This document shows positions 8,119-14,898 of a stretch of 20,690 bases of DNA, piece by piece. Made by a program: the position numbers and the translations under genes. The stretch is taken from assembly GCA_934591745.1 (NCBI GenBank), contig CAKTPQ010000027.1, positions 1-20,690 on the forward strand. Direction: 5' to 3'. Numbering within the stretch: the stretch's first letter is position 1; each line of letters begins with the position of its first letter. The notes under the pieces were generated by a model. The model saw only the letters and a list, made by a program, of their open reading frames with translations, was not told the DNA's origin and made no database searches. The stretch comes from an uncultured Oscillospiraceae bacterium. Its GTDB lineage: Bacteria; Bacillota; Clostridia; Oscillospirales; Oscillospiraceae.

Positions 8119-9561
8119 TTACAGTTCTTTTTCCGTTTCCCGCTTCAGCGGCAGGCGGATAGTGACCACCGTACCGCCGCCGGCGGCGTTGCCGATGTCG
8201 AACTGCCCGCCGTGGAGGTGTACGATCTCGTCGCAGACCGCCAGACCGATGCCGCTGCCTCTGGCCCTGGAGGAGCCTTTATAGAACTTCTGCTTCACAT
8301 AGGGTAGCTCCGCCTCGGGGATACCGGGGCCGAAGTCCCGGATGGTGATGATGTACACCTCGTTCTCCTGGGTCAGATGCACCACGATGCGCTTGCCGGA
8401 GCCGCCGTGCTTGGCGGCATTGTCCAGCACGTTGCAGAACACCTGCTTCAGCCGCTCCGGGTCGCCGGTGATGGGCTCGTCGTACAGGGCCTTGTCGCTG
8501 GTGTACTCCAGCGAGATGCCGTCCTGCCGGAACAGCTCCCGGTAGGTGTAGACCGCGTCCTCCAGCTCCGCCTGCAGGTCGGTGTCCTCCACCTGCAGGG
8601 TGAAGCGTCCGTCTGTCATCTTGGAGAAGTCCAGCAGCTCCTCCACCATGTTGGTCAGGCGGCGGGACTCCTTGAGGATGATCTGCACGCCGCGCCGCAG
8701 CTGCTGCGCATCGCAGGACTCGTCCTCCAGCAGTGTCTCGCCCCAGCCGTTGATGGCCGTCAACGGCGTGCGCAGCTCATGGGACACGGAGGAGATGAAC
8801 TCTGACTCCATTTTCTCGCTCTGGCTGATCTTCAGGGACATGTCGTTGATGTTGTCCACCAGCACGCCCATCTCGTCGGTGTATTTGTTGGGGATCTGGA
8901 TGCCGTAGCTGCCGCCGGAGATGCGCTTGGCCGCCTCCGACACCGCCGACACCGGCGCCACCACGTTGTTGATGAAGATGGAGCTGGACAGGAAGATCAG
9001 GCAGATGACGGCGGCCATGACGCCGCAGACCACCAGCACCGTCAGGAACACCTGACGGTCCAGCTCGCCGATGCCGGTGACGTAGCGCATGACGCCCACC
9101 ACCTGCCCGTTGAATTTCAGCAGGCTGGAGGCGGCGATGATCCGCTCTCCGGTGGCCTCGTCCCGGCCCACGAAGTCCTGGACCGTGCCGGTCTCCACGG
9201 CCCGGGCGATCTCCGATGTGCCGGGATATGTGCCCGCCGTCAGGCCCCGGGTGGTGACCTCCACCCGCCCGGCGCTGTTGAGGAACTGCAGCTCGATGCG
9301 GTCGGACTCGTCAAAGGTGGCAGCGTACAGCGTGGCGCTGCGGTAATACTCCTTGTAGCCGGTCATGACGTAGGTGTTGAAGTAGTCCGCGCCGGAGGAT
9401 GCCTTGGCCCGCAGGGTGGAGCGGGCGCTGTTGTAGTAGTTGCTGGCAAAGCCCACGGAGATAAGGACGCCCACCAGCAGCAGTATGGCGGCCACAGGGC
9501 CGATGCTCCCGGCCAGCCAGCGGCGGCGCAGACCCTGCACCTTGGGCAGCTTGGCAGGCAT
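8119..9561 (-). CDS. Membrane sensor histidine kinase
   Basis: This is the sensor half of a two-component system. The 480-residue layout is: TM1 about 20-38; an extracytoplasmic sensor of about 130 residues (39-170); TM2 about 171-196; HAMP linker about 197-250; HisKA dimerisation domain with SHELRTPL (phospho-acceptor H261); and a HATPase_c domain with the N box around NVLDNAAKHG (377-386), DFGPG (409-413) and GSGIGL (435-440). All catalytic motifs are intact. The ATG has an AGGAG ribosome site. It follows its response regulator by 220 nt filled with repeats and a large hairpin, which may set a different expression level. The signal is unknown. Confidence 0.95.
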   Translation of the reverse strand: MPAKLPKVQGLRRRWLAGSIGPVAAILLLVGVLISVGFASNYYNSARSTLRAKASSGADYFNTYVMTGYKEYYRSATLYAATFDESDRIELQFLNSAGRVEVTTRGLTAGTYPGTSEIARAVETGTVQDFVGRDEATGERIIAASSLLKFNGQVVGVMRYVTGIGELDRQVFLTVLVVCGVMAAVICLIFLSSSIFINNVVAPVSAVSEAAKRISGGSYGIQIPNKYTDEMGVLVDNINDMSLKISQSEKMESEFISSVSHELRTPLTAINGWGETLLEDESCDAQQLRRGVQIILKESRRLTNMVEELLDFSKMTDGRFTLQVEDTDLQAELEDAVYTYRELFRQDGISLEYTSDKALYDEPITGDPERLKQVFCNVLDNAAKHGGSGKRIVVHLTQENEVYIITIRDFGPGIPEAELPYVKQKFYKGSSRARGSGIGLAVCDEIVHLHGGQFDIGNAAGGGTVVTIRLPLKRETEKEL

Positions 9562-9614
9562 ATTCCTCAGCTCCTTTCAGATAAGATGTGTGCCGCACAG
9601 GATGCGCGGCAGGT

Positions 9615-9718
9615 ATTTTCCGCCGAGACGCGGCACACCGCTGACGGCGAGAGATTTTTCGTTGAGACGAGGCACACCGCTGACGGTGGGAAATTTTTCG
9701 TCAGGACGAGGCGCGGCG
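9615..9718. repeat. 39-bp tandem repeat, about 2.6 copies
   Basis: Units at 9615-9653 and 9654-9692 differ at about 7 of 39 positions and share the core GGCACACCGCTGACGG. A third partial unit starts at 9693 (ATTTTTCGTCAGGACGAGGC) and runs into the large hairpin. It lies in the regulator-kinase gap and is untranslated as far as can be seen. Confidence 0.8.
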
Positions 9719-9774
9719 GCACAGCCGTACTTTGTGTACGGCACGCCGCCGCAACGAAGTACTGGCGAAAAAGA
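9694..9774. repeat. Large imperfect stem-loop (REP-like element)
   Basis: The inner stem pairs GCGGCGGC (9713-9720) with GCCGCCGC (9745-9752), and GCCGTAC (9724-9730) with GTACGGC (9736-9742), around a 5-nt TTTGT loop. An outer stem pairs TTTTTCGTCAG with CTGGCGAAAAA (one wobble) after an unpaired internal loop. The last bases lie just before the regulator's stop codon region at 9782. This resembles a dispersed intergenic palindromic element, not a simple terminator. Confidence 0.7.
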
Positions 9775-9781
9775 TCCGCCG

Positions 9782-10465
9782 TCAGAAGCCCCACTTGTAG
9801 CCGTAACCCCAGATCGTGGTAATATAGGTGGGATTTGTGGCGTTGTCCTCGATCTTGAGACGGAGGCGGCGGATGTTGACGTCGACGATCTTGAGTTCGC
9901 CGAAATAGTCGTGGCCCCAGACGAGGTCGAGGATCTCCTCGCGGGAGAGGGCCTTGCCGGGGTTCTCCATGAACATTTTCATGATGGAGTATTCGACTTG
10001 GGTGAGCTTGATGCGCTGGCCGTTCTTCTCGAGGGTGCGGTTGCGGGTATTGAGAAGGAAGGGGGGCTGCTCGATCTCGCCGGCGTCCACGGCGGCGCCG
10101 CCGGAGCGGCGCATGAGGGCATCGACGCGGGCGGTAAGCTCGGCGGGAGAGAAGGGCTTGGTGACGTAATCGTCGGCGCCGGTCATGAGACCGGTGACCT
10201 TGTCCATCTCCTGGGAGCGGGCGGTGAGCATGATGATGCCGATGGAGGCGTTGGTGGCGCGGATGCGGCGGCAGACCTCGAAGCCGTCGATGCCGGGAAG
10301 CATGATGTCCAGCAGGGCCACGCGGACGTCGGCGTGCTGCTTCAGCTTCTCCAGAGCCTCCTCGCCGGTCTCGGCCTCCACCACCTCGTAGCCGGCGCGG
10401 CGGAGATTGATGACGATAAAGCTGCGGATACTGGATTCGTCCTCCAGGACCAGAACTTTTTTCAT
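9782..10465 (-). CDS. OmpR/PhoB-type response regulator
   Basis: This DNA-binding response regulator pairs with the following histidine kinase. The 227-residue product has a receiver domain with acidic pocket E8-D9-E10, phospho-acceptor D53 (ALLDIMLPG), T81 (MLTAR) and K103 (YVTKPF). A C-terminal winged-helix domain ends in ITTIWGYGYKWGF, close to the usual RGxGY signature. I chose the ATG at 10465 because AAAGGAG lies 7 nt upstream and it opens MKKVLVLEDE; an upstream in-frame ATG would overlap the lipoprotein gene by about 16 nt and lacks such a site. It follows the lipoprotein stop by 14 nt, so the two are almost certainly cotranscribed. Confidence 0.95.
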   Translation of the reverse strand: MKKVLVLEDESSIRSFIVINLRRAGYEVVEAETGEEALEKLKQHADVRVALLDIMLPGIDGFEVCRRIRATNASIGIIMLTARSQEMDKVTGLMTGADDYVTKPFSPAELTARVDALMRRSGGAAVDAGEIEQPPFLLNTRNRTLEKNGQRIKLTQVEYSIMKMFMENPGKALSREEILDLVWGHDYFGELKIVDVNIRRLRLKIEDNATNPTYITTIWGYGYKWGF

Positions 10466-10479
10466 AGCGGGCTCCTTTC

Positions 10480-11799
10480 TCAGGAATTGTTCCATGTGCC
10501 GAGGATGAGGCTGAAGCAGCGGCGCAGCAGATCCTCATCCATGCCGTAGTAGGGGGCGATCTCGTAGACCTCGCCGGCGTAGACCGTAGTGGCCTGACGG
10601 CGCAGGACGATGCGGCTGCCCATGCGGCTGCGGTTGTCCCGGTTCTCGCCGGTGATGGTGTAGATGGTGAGCACGGAGTCACCGTTGATGCGCAGGGTCA
10701 TCTGGCTCTCATTCTGGATGCCGCCGGTGACGGCGTCCACCTCCCAGTCCCACCAGCTCATGGGAATGGAGACATACCATCCGCTGGAGGGGCTGTGATA
10801 GGTCTTGGCAGTCTGCTGGAAGCGGCCGTCGGACTGCCAGCTCATCCAGGATACAAGGCCATCCGTCTGTTCGGCGGCACTGTCGCCCAGGGGGCAGGGT
10901 ATCTCGGTGACGCCGTCACCGTCGATGTCCTGCGGGGCCAGCTGGCGGTAGGGATAGACGGCGGCGGAGACGCCGCTGGTCTTATCCAGTGCCACATTGA
11001 CGAGGCCCGCCTCCGACCGGTAGATAAGGACATCGGTGACGGCCATGTTGGTGGCGTCCACACCGGTGATGAATACGGCAGGGGTGTCCCTGTCCACCAT
11101 GCCTGTAACGACGCTGCCCCGGTTCAGGGCCGTCATGGAGCTGGACAGGCGGCAGCGGTAGGACACGCCCATCTGCTCGTCCTGCCAGCCGTAGAACTCC
11201 GCCACAGGGCCCTGCTCGCCGTCGGCCCGGAGCACCAGCAGGCTGGGGACTCCGTCGCCGTTGAGATCCTGAATGCTGAAGCGGCTGTAACCGCAGGACA
11301 TGAGGGCCACCGGCTCCGGCTCGATGGAATAGGCCGCCAGCGTCTGGACATCGGCGCTGATGCGCCAGCCCACGATCAGCTCCCGGCGGCCGTCGCCGTT
11401 GAGGTCCTGATAGTACACGCTGTCCACGGCGGTCCCGCTGCTCTCGATGGTGCAGAACCGGCTGCAGCTGTCGTCCCCGTCCAGACGGTAAACGATGATC
11501 TTCAAGGGCTTTTCGTCGGCGCTGCGGCGCAGGAACACCAGCGCCTCCTGCCGTCCGTCGTCCTCCAGATCCACCATCTGCACGGACTGGATGTTCCGCC
11601 CGCCGGAGGGGGGCGCGTACTCGTAGCCCTGGGCGATCAGGCTGTCCAGCTGACGGGAAAGCCCGGTGTACTCCGGTGCCATGCGGGGCAGGGTGAACAG
11701 CTGCTCCACGGAGGAGTCGAACACGGTGCAGCCGGACAGAATGGCGGCCAGCGCCAGCCCCGCCAGCAGCAGGATGCACTTTTTTGCGGCGCGCTTCAC
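10480..11799 (-). CDS. Lipoprotein with DxNxDG (VCBS/FG-GAP-like) repeats
   Basis: This predicted exported lipoprotein of 439 residues has unknown function. Its N terminus VKRAAKKCILLLAGLALAAILSGC is a lipoprotein signal with lipobox LSGC and lipidation at C24. Four acidic calcium-loop motifs occur at about 77-85 (DLEDDGRQE), 132-140 (DLNGDGRRE), 178-186 (DLNGDGVPS) and 291-299 (DIDGDGVTE), spaced as in beta-propeller VCBS/FG-GAP proteins. The GTG start at 11799 follows AAAGGGGGGAG. An in-frame ATG at 11841 sits at the predicted transcription start and is unlikely. As first gene of an operon with a response regulator and kinase, it may be a surface accessory or output of that system (inference). 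No specific family recognised. Confidence 0.85.
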   Translation of the reverse strand: MKRAAKKCILLLAGLALAAILSGCTVFDSSVEQLFTLPRMAPEYTGLSRQLDSLIAQGYEYAPPSGGRNIQSVQMVDLEDDGRQEALVFLRRSADEKPLKIIVYRLDGDDSCSRFCTIESSGTAVDSVYYQDLNGDGRRELIVGWRISADVQTLAAYSIEPEPVALMSCGYSRFSIQDLNGDGVPSLLVLRADGEQGPVAEFYGWQDEQMGVSYRCRLSSSMTALNRGSVVTGMVDRDTPAVFITGVDATNMAVTDVLIYRSEAGLVNVALDKTSGVSAAVYPYRQLAPQDIDGDGVTEIPCPLGDSAAEQTDGLVSWMSWQSDGRFQQTAKTYHSPSSGWYVSIPMSWWDWEVDAVTGGIQNESQMTLRINGDSVLTIYTITGENRDNRSRMGSRIVLRRQATTVYAGEVYEIAPYYGMDEDLLRRCFSLILGTWNNS

Positions 11800-11829
11800 G
11801 GCGGCTCCCCCCTTTCGGCATATGTCCTC

Positions 11830-11849
11830 AGTATATATCAATATATACT
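11830..11849. promoter_or_regulatory. Perfect 8-bp palindrome at lipoprotein operon promoter
   Basis: AGTATATA and TATATACT flank a 4-nt centre, overlapping the -10 box and predicted start of the lipoprotein-regulator-kinase operon. Its position suits a repressor operator. The sequence is AT-rich in a GC-rich region, so it may also simply reflect the promoter. Confidence 0.45.
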
Positions 11850-11855
11850 ATACCA
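11847..11855 (-). promoter_or_regulatory. Extended -10 promoter of the lipoprotein/two-component operon
   Basis: The minus strand reads TGGTATAGT, an extended -10 (TGn plus TATAGT). No good -35 lies 17 nt upstream (best TACCAA). Predicted transcription start is about 11840, giving a leader of about 40 nt to the GTG. Confidence 0.55.
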
Positions 11856-11910
11856 CAGTCCGCGGCGTTTTGGTAGTGCTTTTTGCGTTTTCCGCTGGGT
11901 ATCGGCGGCA

Positions 11911-11947
11911 AAAAAGGAACGCACCCCGCAGGTGCGTTCCTTTTTTT
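11911..11947. terminator. Intrinsic terminator after the FAD oxidoreductase
   Basis: A perfect 10-bp stem, GGAACGCACC (11916-11925) with GGTGCGTTCC (11931-11940), has a 5-nt loop, an A-run before and seven Ts after, so it is active on both strands. The same stem recurs at 20070-20093. Confidence 0.9.
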
Positions 11948-11953
11948 GCCGTA

Positions 11954-13327
11954 TCATGCGTGCTCCGCCAGATAGCGGGCCACATAGACGCCGCTGGCCG
12001 ACGCGTGGGACAGGGAGTGGGTGACGCCGCTGCCGTCGCCGATAACGAACAGGCCCTTGTGGGGCGTCTCCAGATTCTCGTCCAGCGCCACCTCCATGTT
12101 GTAGAACTTCACCTCCACGCCGTAGAGCAGGGTGTCGTCGCTGGCGGTGCCGGGAGCGATCTTGTCCAGAGCGTAGATCATCTCGATAATGCCGTCCAGG
12201 ATGCGCTTGGGCATCACCAGGCTCAGGTCGCCGGGCGTAGCCGCCAGCGTGGGGGTCATGAAGCCCTTTTCAATGCGCTTGGGGGTGCTGCGCTGGCCGC
12301 GGATCAGGTCGCCGAAGCGCTGCACCATCACACCGCCGCCCAGCATATTGGAAAGCCGGGCGATGCTCTCGCCGTAGCCGTTGCTGTCCCGGAACGGCTC
12401 GGTGAAGTGCTTGGACACCAGCAGGGCGAAGTTGGTGTTCTCCGTATGCATGGCCGGATCCTCGTAGCTGTGGCCGTTGACGGTGACGATGCCGTTGGTG
12501 TTCTCGTTGACCACCGCGCCCCGGGGATTCATGCAGAACGTGCGCACCTTGTCTTGATATTTCTCGGTCTTGTAGACGATCTTGCTCTCGTACAGCTCGT
12601 CGGTGATGGGGGCAAACACCTCAGCGGGCAGCTCCACCCGGACGCCGATGTCCACCCGGTTGGACTTGGTGGGGATGTCCAGCGCCTCGCACACGGACTC
12701 CATCCACTTGCTGCCGCTGCGGCCCACGGAGATGATGCACTTGCTGCCGCAGAACGTGCCCTTGTCCGTCTCCGCCTCGTAGGCGCCGTCAGCTGTGACG
12801 CGCAGCGCCTTCACCGGCGTCAGGAAGTGGAAGTCGATGTGGTCCCTCAGCCTGGCATACAGGTTTTCCAGCACCTTGTAGTTGATATCCGTACCCAGAT
12901 GGCGCACGGAGGCATCCAGCAGGTGCAGGTCGTTCTGCAGGCACAGGCGCTTGAAGCCGCTGTCCGCTGTGGAGTACAGCTTCGTGCCCGCGCCGCCGCA
13001 GGCCACGTTGATCTCGTCCACATAGCGCATCAGCTCCATGGCCTTCTGCTTGCCGATGTACTCGTACAGGGTGCCGCCGAACTCGTTGGTCAGGTTGTAC
13101 TTGCCGTCAGAGAAGGCGCCGGCGCCGCCGAAGCCGTTCATAATGGCGCAGGTCTTGCAGTGGATGCAGGACTTGATCTTGTCGCCGTCAATGGGACAGT
13201 GCCGCTTCTCCAGCGGGTTGCCCGCCTCCAGCACGGCCACCCTCCACTCCGGCTTCCGCTGCATCAGCTCATAGGCGGAGAAGATACCGCCGGGGCCTGC
13301 GCCGATGATCAACACATCATATTTCAT
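11954..13327 (-). CDS. COG2509-type FAD-dependent dehydrogenase
   Basis: This predicted cytoplasmic flavoprotein of 457 residues belongs to a family of FAD-dependent dehydrogenases of unknown substrate. It opens MKYDVLIIGAGPGG, a Rossmann dinucleotide-binding motif with E34 ending the second strand. A distinctive cysteine cluster C44, C54, C57 and C60 (CIHCKTC) is followed by GFGGAGAFSDGKYN. A second FAD contact is near the C terminus (GLFVIGDGSGVTHSLSHASASG). The ATG at 13327 has GGAGGT 9 nt upstream; a longer in-frame opening extends over the promoter and is rejected. It is monocistronic: own promoter upstream, strong terminator downstream. It is divergent from thyA. The cysteines might hold an Fe-S cluster or zinc. 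Confidence 0.85.
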   Translation of the reverse strand: MKYDVLIIGAGPGGIFSAYELMQRKPEWRVAVLEAGNPLEKRHCPIDGDKIKSCIHCKTCAIMNGFGGAGAFSDGKYNLTNEFGGTLYEYIGKQKAMELMRYVDEINVACGGAGTKLYSTADSGFKRLCLQNDLHLLDASVRHLGTDINYKVLENLYARLRDHIDFHFLTPVKALRVTADGAYEAETDKGTFCGSKCIISVGRSGSKWMESVCEALDIPTKSNRVDIGVRVELPAEVFAPITDELYESKIVYKTEKYQDKVRTFCMNPRGAVVNENTNGIVTVNGHSYEDPAMHTENTNFALLVSKHFTEPFRDSNGYGESIARLSNMLGGGVMVQRFGDLIRGQRSTPKRIEKGFMTPTLAATPGDLSLVMPKRILDGIIEMIYALDKIAPGTASDDTLLYGVEVKFYNMEVALDENLETPHKGLFVIGDGSGVTHSLSHASASGVYVARYLAEHA

Positions 13328-13364
13328 CAGAAGAATACCTCCTTCACGTTTTGAACCAGCGTAC

Positions 13365-13393
13365 AGTATACCCGAAAGGCTGCCGGGACACAA
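13365..13393 (-). promoter_or_regulatory. Promoter of the FAD oxidoreductase
   Basis: On the minus strand: -35 TTGTGT (13393-13388), 17-nt spacer, and -10 TATACT (13370-13365), about 40 nt upstream of the ATG. It is arranged back to back with the thyA promoter. Confidence 0.55.
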
Positions 13394-13422
13394 TTTCTTT
13401 TTCCTTATCCCTCACATTTGTG

Positions 13423-13451
13423 TTTCCAATCGCCGCCGAATCTGGTACAAT
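13423..13451 (+). promoter_or_regulatory. Promoter of thyA-folA-recG
   Basis: -35 TTTCCA (13423-13428), 17-nt spacer, and -10 TACAAT (13446-13451). Transcription should start within GGGGAAAAACACA, a stretch nearly repeated at the uvrC promoter. Confidence 0.6.
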
Positions 13452-13478
13452 GGGGAAAAACACACAGGGGGTACGCTT

Positions 13479-14309
13479 ATGAGCCGTGCAGACCAGATCT
13501 TCAAGGAAAATTGCCGCGACATTCTGCAAAACGGGGTGTGGGACAGCGACCAGCAGGTGCGTCCCCACTGGGAGGACGGCACGCCCGCCCACACCGTGAA
13601 GAAGTTCGGCATCGTCAACCGCTACGACCTGCGCCGGGAGTTTCCCATCCTCACCGTGCGCCGCACTTATTTCAAGACCTGTATCGACGAGCTGCTGTGG
13701 ATCTGGCAGCAGAAGTCCAACAACATCCACGACCTGCGGGGCCACATCTGGGACAGCTGGGCGGATGAGAACGGCTCCATCGGCAAGGCCTACGGCTACC
13801 AGCTGGCGGTGAAGCACCAGTACCCCGAGGGGGAGATGGATCAGGTGGACCGGGTGCTGTACGACCTGAAGCACAACCCCGCCAGCCGCCGCATCCTCAC
13901 CAATATCTACAACTTTCAGGATCTCCACGAGATGGCGCTGTATCCCTGCGCCTACTCCATGACCTTCAATGTCTCCGGCAACACCCTCAACGCCATCCTC
14001 AACCAGCGCAGCCAGGATATGCTGGCCGCCAACAACTGGAACGTGGTGCAGTACAGCGTACTGGTGCATATGATGGCGCAGGTGTCCGGACTGGAGGCCG
14101 GCGAGCTGGTGCACGTCATCGCCGACGCCCACATCTACGACCGCCATGTGCCCATCATCGAAAAGCTGCTGGAAAAGGACGAGCGTCCCGCGCCCCGGTT
14201 CGTGATGGATACGTCCGTCACCGATTTCTATCAGTTCACCCGTGACAGCTTCTCGCTGGAGGGCTACGACCCCCAGCCCTTTGAGGACAAGATCCCCGTG
14301 GCCATCTAA
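13479..14309 (+). CDS. thyA: Thymidylate synthase
   Basis: ThyA makes dTMP from dUMP, oxidising methylene-tetrahydrofolate to dihydrofolate. The 276-residue protein has the family core: catalytic C157 in LYPCAYSMTF, the phosphate-binding SRRI (137-139 region), NQRSQDMLAANNWN (175-188), and HVIADAHIYDRH near the C terminus. The usual PPCH around the nucleophile is YPCA here, a variant outside the most familiar sequences; the nucleophile itself is kept. The ATG at 13479 follows GGGGG about 8 nt upstream; longer in-frame openings cross the promoter. It sits 12 nt before folA, whose product recycles the dihydrofolate released here, a functionally sensible pair. Confidence 0.96.
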   Translation: MSRADQIFKENCRDILQNGVWDSDQQVRPHWEDGTPAHTVKKFGIVNRYDLRREFPILTVRRTYFKTCIDELLWIWQQKSNNIHDLRGHIWDSWADENGSIGKAYGYQLAVKHQYPEGEMDQVDRVLYDLKHNPASRRILTNIYNFQDLHEMALYPCAYSMTFNVSGNTLNAILNQRSQDMLAANNWNVVQYSVLVHMMAQVSGLEAGELVHVIADAHIYDRHVPIIEKLLEKDERPAPRFVMDTSVTDFYQFTRDSFSLEGYDPQPFEDKIPVAI

Positions 14310-14321
14310 GGAGGAACGCCC

Positions 14322-14894
14322 ATGTATGCCATTGCAGCCGTTGACCAACACTGGGGCATCGGCCGGGATAACGCCCTGCTGTTTCACATCTCCGCCGATA
14401 TGCAGCGTTTCCGCGCCCTGACGGAGGGCAAGACCGTCCTCATGGGCCGCAAGACCCTGCAATCCCTGCCCGGCGGCAGGGGACTGCCCCACCGCCGCAA
14501 CATCGTCCTCACCGGTGACCGGGACTTTACCGCGGAAAATGCGGAGATCGTCCACTTCCCCGTGGAGGCGGTGTTTCAGGCCGGGGAGGACGCATGGATC
14601 ATCGGCGGTGAGAGCGTCTACCGCCGGTTCCTGTCCCTGTGCGACCGGGTGTATATCACCAAGATCTTTGCCGATGGTCACGCCGACGCCTTTTTCCCCG
14701 ATCTGGACAGCGACCCCCAGTGGCAGGTGGACAGCGAGAGTGAGGTCATGGAGTCGGACGGCCTGCGCTACCAGTTCGTGGAGTACGTCCCCGCCCCGCC
14801 GGAGGAGGACGCCCCCTTTGCCGCGCCGGAGCCGGCGCAGGAGCCATCCCTTTTTGCACCGCCCGCCGATTTCTCCGTGTTCAGCGGCTTTTGA
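14322..14894 (+). CDS. folA: Dihydrofolate reductase with C-terminal extension
   Basis: DHFR reduces dihydrofolate to tetrahydrofolate with NADPH. The 190-residue product shows the fold markers: MYAIAAVDQHWGIGRDNALL, catalytic acid D26 in FHISADMQRFR, the NADPH-binding MGRKTLQSLP (41-50) and IIGGESVY (93-100). The reductase core ends near residue 156. Residues 157-190 form a Pro/Ala/Glu-rich tail (APPEEDAPFAAPEPAQEP) ending FSVFSGF that ordinary DHFRs of about 160 residues lack. The common LPWH segment reads LLFH. A strong GGAGG lies before the ATG. It is the middle gene of thyA-folA-recG, ending 4 nt before recG. Confidence 0.95.
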   Translation: MYAIAAVDQHWGIGRDNALLFHISADMQRFRALTEGKTVLMGRKTLQSLPGGRGLPHRRNIVLTGDRDFTAENAEIVHFPVEAVFQAGEDAWIIGGESVYRRFLSLCDRVYITKIFADGHADAFFPDLDSDPQWQVDSESEVMESDGLRYQFVEYVPAPPEEDAPFAAPEPAQEPSLFAPPADFSVFSGF

Positions 14895-14898
14895 CGCC

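Noticed and set aside
9600..9780. CRISPR array
   Set aside because: The 39-bp units are adjacent with no spacers between them and number fewer than three; no cas genes are nearby.
11800..11841. Lipoprotein start at ATG 11841
   Set aside because: The codon lies at the predicted transcription start with no ribosome site; the GTG at 11799 has AAAGGGGGGAG and places the signal peptide at the N terminus.
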